A stretch of DNA of 27,878 nucleotides, from contig JASEGN010000005.1 in the NCBI GenBank assembly GCA_030018055.1, positions 1 to 27,878 on the forward strand. The letters are read 5' to 3'. Positions within the stretch are counted from its first letter, which is position 1; each line of letters starts with the position of its first letter. Positions 23,303-27,878 of this stretch are shown in pieces. The position numbers and the translations under genes were made by a program. The notes under the pieces were generated by a model. That model worked only from the letters and a program-made list of their open reading frames with translations. It made no database searches and was not told where the DNA came from. Origin of the DNA: Candidatus Aenigmatarchaeota archaeon (GTDB lineage Archaea > Aenigmatarchaeota > Aenigmatarchaeia > CG10238-14 > SCSR01).

Positions 23303-24589
23303 ATGAGAAAGCTGACAGGAATTGTGTTGATGACTGTAATCTTGTTATCTTCAGCTGGACTAGCTCAGGAGCTTGAATTCTTTAAATCATCAATGTTTTA
23401 TCGTGGAAGTGTAGATTTTCAACTAAAGACAAGTTATGGTGTTGGTGAAGTTATAGCCACAGATATAACAATCAACAACCTAGAGTCATTCCCGATCTTT
23501 GACGGCTATCTTGTAATTCAACTCATTGAGGGATGTAGAGAGCCTGTATACCCAACTAGTAGAGCTGAGTGTAATGTAGTTTATGAAGAAAAAAAGAAAA
23601 TTGATCTATTGCCATTAAGCGAAAAAGTTATACCATGGTCATATAAACTACCAAGTGATTTGAAAAATGGAGTTTACAGGGTTGATATTTATCTCATAAC
23701 AGGAAGGACCCCAATAGTGGGGATACCAGCGAGCTTTTCGGATCCGGTTTACAAAACATTTGAATTGACTGGTGGGAAAGATTTTCCAAATGCTAAGATT
23801 TCATGGACAAAAACTCATGTTGCAGGTGGCTATGCTCAGAGTGGGCCAGGTGTCTTGGCCGGGAGTGAAGTAGAGGGTGTTATATTTTTAAAGGCTACTA
23901 AGAAATTTGATGGAAAATTAGATGTAAAGATATGTTCATACGATGACATAGTTTGCGACTCTTACCTGATTAAGAAAAATTACCCGATTAAGCTTATTAG
24001 TGGGGAGGAAAAGGCCTTACCAATTAGTTTTATTGTGCCAAACAAACCAGATGCATATGCTATAAGATTAGAGCTCCTTGATGAAAATGGAAGGTTGAAT
24101 TCTCTTTACAGAAGTAGAGTAGTTGTTCTTGGTGAAGGAGCTAGGATATTGAAGCTTGCTACAGATAAACCCTACTATAAGGCGGGCGAGGCTGGTTGGA
24201 TAAGAGTGCTCGTTACAGGACCTTTAATGTACTCACCAGTATTACCAAGTGTTTCAGAGGTTAAAAATGTTAAATTGGATGTTTACTTACTTCAACAAGA
24301 AGAGGAAGTTTTTAGAAGTTCTGAAATATTACCAACCCTTCGCAACGATGAACTAATCGCAAAGGAGTTCGCCTTTACTTCAACTAAGGATATGGACAAA
24401 ATTAATGTTTGTGCCAAGCTAACCAATGGTGTAGTGTATGATGAATATTGCTATGTTACAACTTTTAAATTACCAGTAAAACCACCTGTTGAAAAACCAG
24501 AAGTCATTACACTAACTTACATCGCTGTTATCCTAGCATTAATCCTTGTAATACTCGTAATATTTTTCTACATGAGGAGGGGAAAATGA
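23303..24589 (+). CDS. Secreted membrane-anchored surface protein A
   Basis: About 428 aa from the ATG at 23303; a TTG one codon upstream would also be in frame. A signal peptide (about 1-20, ending GLAQ before ELEFF) precedes a beta-rich ectodomain with Ig/CARDB-like patterns (GEVIATDITINNLESFPIFDG, VYRVDIYL). A single C-terminal transmembrane helix (about 402-424) ends in RRGK. Cysteines occur in pairs, including CREPVYPTSRAEC, which suggests disulfides. An AT-rich stretch (ATAATTTTAATATG) just upstream could serve as a promoter. It overlaps the next gene (ATGA). It probably displays on the cell surface next to the pilus machinery; the function is not known. Confidence 0.78.
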   Translation: MRKLTGIVLMTVILLSSAGLAQELEFFKSSMFYRGSVDFQLKTSYGVGEVIATDITINNLESFPIFDGYLVIQLIEGCREPVYPTSRAECNVVYEEKKKIDLLPLSEKVIPWSYKLPSDLKNGVYRVDIYLITGRTPIVGIPASFSDPVYKTFELTGGKDFPNAKISWTKTHVAGGYAQSGPGVLAGSEVEGVIFLKATKKFDGKLDVKICSYDDIVCDSYLIKKNYPIKLISGEEKALPISFIVPNKPDAYAIRLELLDENGRLNSLYRSRVVVLGEGARILKLATDKPYYKAGEAGWIRVLVTGPLMYSPVLPSVSEVKNVKLDVYLLQQEEEVFRSSEILPTLRNDELIAKEFAFTSTKDMDKINVCAKLTNGVVYDEYCYVTTFKLPVKPPVEKPEVITLTYIAVILALILVILVIFFYMRRGK

Positions 24590-25512
24590 GAGTAATAATA
24601 CCGATAGCATTAAGCTTGTTATTGCTCATACCTTTAGTCTATGGTAGCTGCCCTCCATTACAATTCACACCAGCAGCAAAAATCATAGATTCGAAGATTT
24701 ATGTTGTACCAGGTACCAGAGTCACAGCTCCAGACTGTACATACATTGTCCACACGTGTAGTAATACAGCAGGCTATACCAAATCTTACCCTCACTACCT
24801 TACCATAACAGGGAGCGCTAATGTAGACTTTTTCCTGATAACAGTTTCAGAAGAAAATATAACAGTTACAAAAGAAAATGTGTTAAATGCCATTAAAGCA
24901 CATACATATAATAATATAACCTTTGAAGAAGTTGCACCTTTCAACCTCACGCTAGAAGATATACCATCACTCGATGATATTCAGGGTGTTCCACCATTTA
25001 CAGTAGACTGTAGCAAGTATACCAGTTCAACCTCCGTGAAGGTTACCTATGTTTCTGAGTTAGAAGTAAGAGTTCATTTAGCTGTAGAAAATTTTGCAAC
25101 TCGTGTTAATAACACCATAAATGTAACAACTAATGTAACACACGAAGATGATATTGTTAGAAATGAAACTTTAATTACAAGGATAACAGTAAATTTAACT
25201 TCACCTTCCACAGCTTACGATAAGCTCATTGTAGTTACTACCATAACGAACATAACCAACGTTACAAATATAACAAGCGGTGAATCCCAAATTGAAGAAT
25301 CTGAAACTAGCACTACAAACTACCATTATGTTAACTATGAGAGAATTTTCAACAAATTTTATGATGATGGAAACATAAAGGGTAGAGTTTATACGGAGAT
25401 ATGTGGAGTTACTGCCGATATACATGCAACCAGGGTTACAACTTACACATTCGCAGAAGCTGGCACTTACTACATTTACGGAAGCTTTGGATATAAAATT
25501 ATGGTCAAATGA
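24586..25512 (+). CDS. Secreted Thr-rich surface protein B
   Basis: 308 aa. A signal peptide (about 1-20, ending VYGS before CPPL) is followed by an ectodomain rich in Thr and Asn-x-Thr sequons, very dense around residues 175-230 where TNITNVTNITSG occurs. Several cysteines lie in the N-terminal half (CPPL, DCTYIVHTC, DCSKY). There is no C-terminal transmembrane helix, so it is either released or held by its neighbours. It is translationally coupled to the genes on both sides by ATGA overlaps, implying that the three surface proteins are made in fixed proportion and may form a complex (inference). Confidence 0.75.
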   Translation: MRVIIPIALSLLLLIPLVYGSCPPLQFTPAAKIIDSKIYVVPGTRVTAPDCTYIVHTCSNTAGYTKSYPHYLTITGSANVDFFLITVSEENITVTKENVLNAIKAHTYNNITFEEVAPFNLTLEDIPSLDDIQGVPPFTVDCSKYTSSTSVKVTYVSELEVRVHLAVENFATRVNNTINVTTNVTHEDDIVRNETLITRITVNLTSPSTAYDKLIVVTTITNITNVTNITSGESQIEESETSTTNYHYVNYERIFNKFYDDGNIKGRVYTEICGVTADIHATRVTTYTFAEAGTYYIYGSFGYKIMVK

Positions 25513-27050
25513 GAATAGTATATCTACTAGTATTTTTGTTAGTATTAGGACTAGTAATCGAAGTCGCAGCTGAGGTTATTGTTGTTCAACCTCACATAAC
25601 AATAATACCACCATTTTCTCCTCAGCATGCTTTTCCAACTATTACTTACAGCTTTGATTTCACTTTAAAAAATGACGGAAGTGGTGATGCAAGCGTTAGT
25701 GTAACAAGCATTTGTCCACCAGCTTTAACTTGCTCTTTATCAGGATTTACTTCTGGTAACATAATTGAGGATGCAAGCGCTACGACTACTTTAAATGTTC
25801 GTGCACCTTATCCAACTTTGCCAGGAAATTACATAGTAGGAATAAATGCAACTTACGATGATGTGTATAATTTTGCAGAGGTCAAACCCAATTTCACACT
25901 CTCTAATATAACTTTCATAGTTAAAAGAGCTAAGTTACACATACAAAGTATTTATATTGAAAATATAACTCAGGTAGATAGTTATTGGGTTTTAGTTCTT
26001 CAAGACGTGCATGATGTTGTTGTGAGAGTTAGCAATAGTGGAAACCTTGACGCAACCGATATACTATTTATATGGAACCTTCCAGCTGACTTACTAATAG
26101 AAAATGTTGAGTACTATTCTACCATGACTCCAGGTGAGTCAAGAGCTTATAAATTTCATTTAATACCAACTACACTTGGCAATTATACCATAAATTTCAC
26201 GATAAATTATACGACGAGCTATGGAGGTAGTAGCTTAATTTATTCTGAAAGGTCTCCATTGTTTAACCTAAGCGTAAAGGATAAGCCCATCTTTAATCCA
26301 CCACCAGAAGGAGATATAAGAAATAATATTGGAGTTTCTGGCGACCTAAATTATTTGAACATCTTTTGGAATGCCTCTTTTATAGGAGGAAGCATAAGAA
26401 GTGTGAATGTTACTTGTTGGCTCAGTTGCGATCCTAGAATTTCAGATTGTACTCTCGCACAAAGTTGTCGTGGATTTAAACTAAAAGATATTTGTACAAT
26501 TTTTACTCCAGGATATAATTCTACTTTAGAGTGTACAGGAGATAGTTGCATTGCTGGCTTAGATGGCATTATATGTCAGATAAACGATACGGAGTTTCCT
26601 GCAATTGGAGATTGGGCAAATTTAACATTTCGCTATCTTAATTTTGATTTGTCTTTACTTCCAGAGGCTACATTTACAGTTGGTACAAGCTTGCTACCGA
26701 TTCATGTCACCAATAAAGGGCTGTTAAAAGATACCTACAATTTCTCAGCTGTATCTTTAGCACCTCATATAGTTGGTGTGGAGCTTTTAGAAAAATCGGT
26801 AGAAAATCTTTCCTATGGTGAAAGTGGTGGTATAACAGCAAAACTATCAATATTAGTTGGAGAGAGCGCTACGATTTATATAAGGGCCAATTCAACTACT
26901 AATAGCCAAATATACAAAGCTGCTACAATAACCATAAGGGCTGGATATGCTTCATTACCAGATTTGGATTTTATGAGTTTATTACAAATAATTTTGCTAG
27001 CAGGAATCATCTTTTATTTTTTTATAAGAAACCCAACTTATAGAAGTTAG
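25509..27050 (+). CDS. Membrane-anchored CARDB-type surface protein C
   Basis: 513 aa. A signal peptide (about 1-21, ending EVAA before EVIVV) precedes several beta-sandwich repeats of the CARDB/NEW3 kind (FTLKNDGSGDASVSVTS, VVRVSNSGNLDATDILFIW) and a cysteine-rich middle (CWLSCDPRISDC, CRGFK, CTGDSCIAG). Many N-glycosylation sequons are present. One C-terminal transmembrane helix (about 487-505) ends in a very short tail NPTYRS. It closes the surface-protein gene trio; the stop lies 6 bp from the convergent potassium-channel gene. It probably acts as a cell-wall or pilus-associated anchor; the exact role is not known. Confidence 0.8.
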   Translation: MRIVYLLVFLLVLGLVIEVAAEVIVVQPHITIIPPFSPQHAFPTITYSFDFTLKNDGSGDASVSVTSICPPALTCSLSGFTSGNIIEDASATTTLNVRAPYPTLPGNYIVGINATYDDVYNFAEVKPNFTLSNITFIVKRAKLHIQSIYIENITQVDSYWVLVLQDVHDVVVRVSNSGNLDATDILFIWNLPADLLIENVEYYSTMTPGESRAYKFHLIPTTLGNYTINFTINYTTSYGGSSLIYSERSPLFNLSVKDKPIFNPPPEGDIRNNIGVSGDLNYLNIFWNASFIGGSIRSVNVTCWLSCDPRISDCTLAQSCRGFKLKDICTIFTPGYNSTLECTGDSCIAGLDGIICQINDTEFPAIGDWANLTFRYLNFDLSLLPEATFTVGTSLLPIHVTNKGLLKDTYNFSAVSLAPHIVGVELLEKSVENLSYGESGGITAKLSILVGESATIYIRANSTTNSQIYKAATITIRAGYASLPDLDFMSLLQIILLAGIIFYFFIRNPTYRS

Positions 27051-27056
27051 CCTTCA

Positions 27057-27455
27057 TCATTTTTTAGATCTAATTAATTTTCTTTCCCCTCTTTTTATTA
27101 AAACAATTTTATAATACATTAAAAATCTACCGATAACAAAAAGGACGTAAAGAGCTACGGCAATTCCAACAAAGGAATAAAACACTGTAAAGATTTTCCC
27201 TATCTTAGTGGTCGGTACAAGATCACCATAACCTACGGTAGTCACGGTCATAGCTGAAAAGTAGACTCCATCTAAATAAGTCCAATGCTGTAAGGTACCA
27301 GGGTAACATTCAATTTTGCTATAGACTAACCCTCCAGCTAAAATTAGGAGAATAAAAATTGAAAGTGCTGCTATTACTCTTATTCTAACTTCCCTTGCTC
27401 CTTTTTCTATTTCTTTTTCTATATCTTTAGCCTCTTTTAATATTGCTTTAACCAT
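27057..27455 (-). CDS. Two-TM potassium channel subunit
   Basis: 132 aa. An amphipathic N-terminal helix with acidic and basic residues is followed by TM1 (about 27-45), a pore helix (about 60-72) with the selectivity filter TTVGYGD at residues 72-78, and TM2 (about 86-114), then a short basic tail. This is the KcsA/Ion_trans_2 architecture without a regulatory RCK domain. Four subunits would form a K+-selective pore in the cytoplasmic membrane. The gene is convergent with the surface-protein gene (6-bp gap), and a TATA-like box lies about 30 nt upstream of the ATG. Confidence 0.93.
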   Translation of the reverse strand: MVKAILKEAKDIEKEIEKGAREVRIRVIAALSIFILLILAGGLVYSKIECYPGTLQHWTYLDGVYFSAMTVTTVGYGDLVPTTKIGKIFTVFYSFVGIAVALYVLFVIGRFLMYYKIVLIKRGERKLIRSKK

Positions 27456-27480
27456 AGATAATTTATTTTAACATTTTCTA

Positions 27481-27489
27481 ATTTATACT
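27481..27489 (-). promoter_or_regulatory. TATA-like box of the potassium channel gene
   Basis: Minus strand GAGTATAAA, centred about 30 nt upstream of the channel ATG, giving a leaderless or nearly leaderless transcript. Confidence 0.45.
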
Positions 27490-27516
27490 CTAACCGATAA
27501 ATGAAATGTCATTAAA

Positions 27517-27528
27517 GTTTTATTTATC
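27517..27528 (+). promoter_or_regulatory. TATA-like box of nurA
   Basis: GTTTTATTTATC is centred about 24 nt before the nurA ATG, consistent with a leaderless transcript divergent from the channel gene. Confidence 0.4.
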
Positions 27529-27546
27529 TTCTTACAATAAAAAGTT

Positions 27547-27878
27547 ATGAAAGAACTTATAGAATTCACCAACACCCTTGCTAAAGAAGTTATAAAAATT
27601 GAAAATTCTCGCAAAAATCTTGGCGGATTCTTAAGGAAAATAAACTCAGGAAAAATTCCCCTGGATGAAGATATTCTTGAAGAAAGAATAATAACCACAG
27701 TTGAAAGGTTGGAGCTCCAGAAACTTAAAATTGCTGGCGTGGATGGTGGATTAGTAAAGAAAAGTTTGCATGGAGTTGATATTAGGCTAAGCAGGGCAAT
27801 TGGGGTCATTTTTAATTATTCAAAAAATAAGCTTGAAAAAGTTGAATACCATCCTTCACCACTACCAACACCAATTCC
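27547..27878 (+). CDS. nurA: NurA 5'-3' nuclease, N-terminal part (cut by window edge)
   Basis: An open frame runs from the ATG at 27547 to the window end without a stop (110 codons). The segment IAGVDGGLVKKSLHGVDIRL followed by SRAIGVIF matches the first conserved block of NurA, in which the Asp of VDGG binds the catalytic metal. NurA works with the HerA helicase, Mre11 and Rad50 in resecting DNA double-strand breaks. The C-terminal half is outside the window. The start is supported by the TATA-like box about 24 nt upstream. Confidence 0.85.
   Translation, partial: MKELIEFTNTLAKEVIKIENSRKNLGGFLRKINSGKIPLDEDILEERIITTVERLELQKLKIAGVDGGLVKKSLHGVDIRLSRAIGVIFNYSKNKLEKVEYHPSPLPTPI

Noticed and set aside
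23292..23303. Tiny upstream frame (ATG ATG GTT TGA) just before surface protein A, possible leader peptide
   Set aside because: Three codons in AT-rich DNA are easily due to chance; no supporting attenuator structure was seen.
1..27878. CRISPR array, rRNA genes or prophage
   Set aside because: No regularly spaced repeats, no rRNA sequence and no phage structural or integrase genes were seen in the window.

Overview
The window is an AT-rich archaeal chromosome segment. The archaeal assignment rests on a group II chaperonin (thermosome), archaeal-type uS10, NMD3, the wyosine enzyme Taw1, NreA and NurA repair proteins, TATA-box promoters placed so that many transcripts would be leaderless, and tRNA genes interrupted by small introns at non-standard positions. 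Compact gene packing (TGATG/ATGA overlaps, gaps of only a few bases) and multi-intron tRNAs would suit a small-genome, DPANN-like lineage. That lineage call is inference; the window holds no rRNA to settle it.

Layout. 1-181: the first 60 codons of NreA (minus strand). 267-4311 (minus): a tightly overlapped operon of a MinD-like ATPase, a large single-pass surface protein with Ig-like/CARDB-type domains and a very basic cytoplasmic tail, and a ParA-like ATPase. 4367-4603 (minus): a small winged-helix regulator, divergent from 4734-5693 (plus), a secreted, probably abundant surface protein; repeated GGAAT half-sites lie between them. 5831-7431 (minus): a BatA-like VWA membrane protein and an unrecognised partner. 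7507-7795: a 289-bp remnant insertion sequence with intact terminal inverted repeats around a transposase C-terminal fragment. 7885-9686 (plus): uS10, a tandem two-domain cytidylate-kinase-like protein, acylphosphatase. 9695-9819: tRNA-Gln(TTG) with two inferred introns. 9917-12076 (minus): CBS-pair protein, NMD3, Taw1. 12112-12768 (plus): a methyltransferase. 12811-12942 (minus): a tRNA best read as Ile(TAT) with three inferred introns. 13018-14664 (plus): thermosome.

14749-27050 (plus) is a long cell-surface appendage/secretion locus. It holds a coiled-coil cytoplasmic protein, two small pilin-like proteins, a VirB11/TadA-type secretion ATPase split by a 519-residue LAGLIDADG intein, two TadC-like platform proteins (one with a four-cysteine extracytoplasmic loop), two more proteins with prepilin-like N-termini (one carrying a possible GATase-like ectodomain), and three signal-peptide-bearing surface proteins. 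27057-27455 (minus) is a two-TM potassium channel. 27547 to the window end (plus) is the start of NurA.

How the parts may work together (inference): the ATPase plus two TadC proteins would assemble a type IV-pilus-like filament from the pilin-like subunits, and the downstream surface proteins would be cargo, adhesins or envelope anchors. The MinD / membrane protein / ParA operon looks like a spatial-positioning module for a surface structure rather than a plasmid partition system, because there is no ParB gene beside it. The main points of novelty are that module, the multi-intron tRNAs, the intein in the pilus ATPase, the fused tandem kinase and the decayed insertion sequence.
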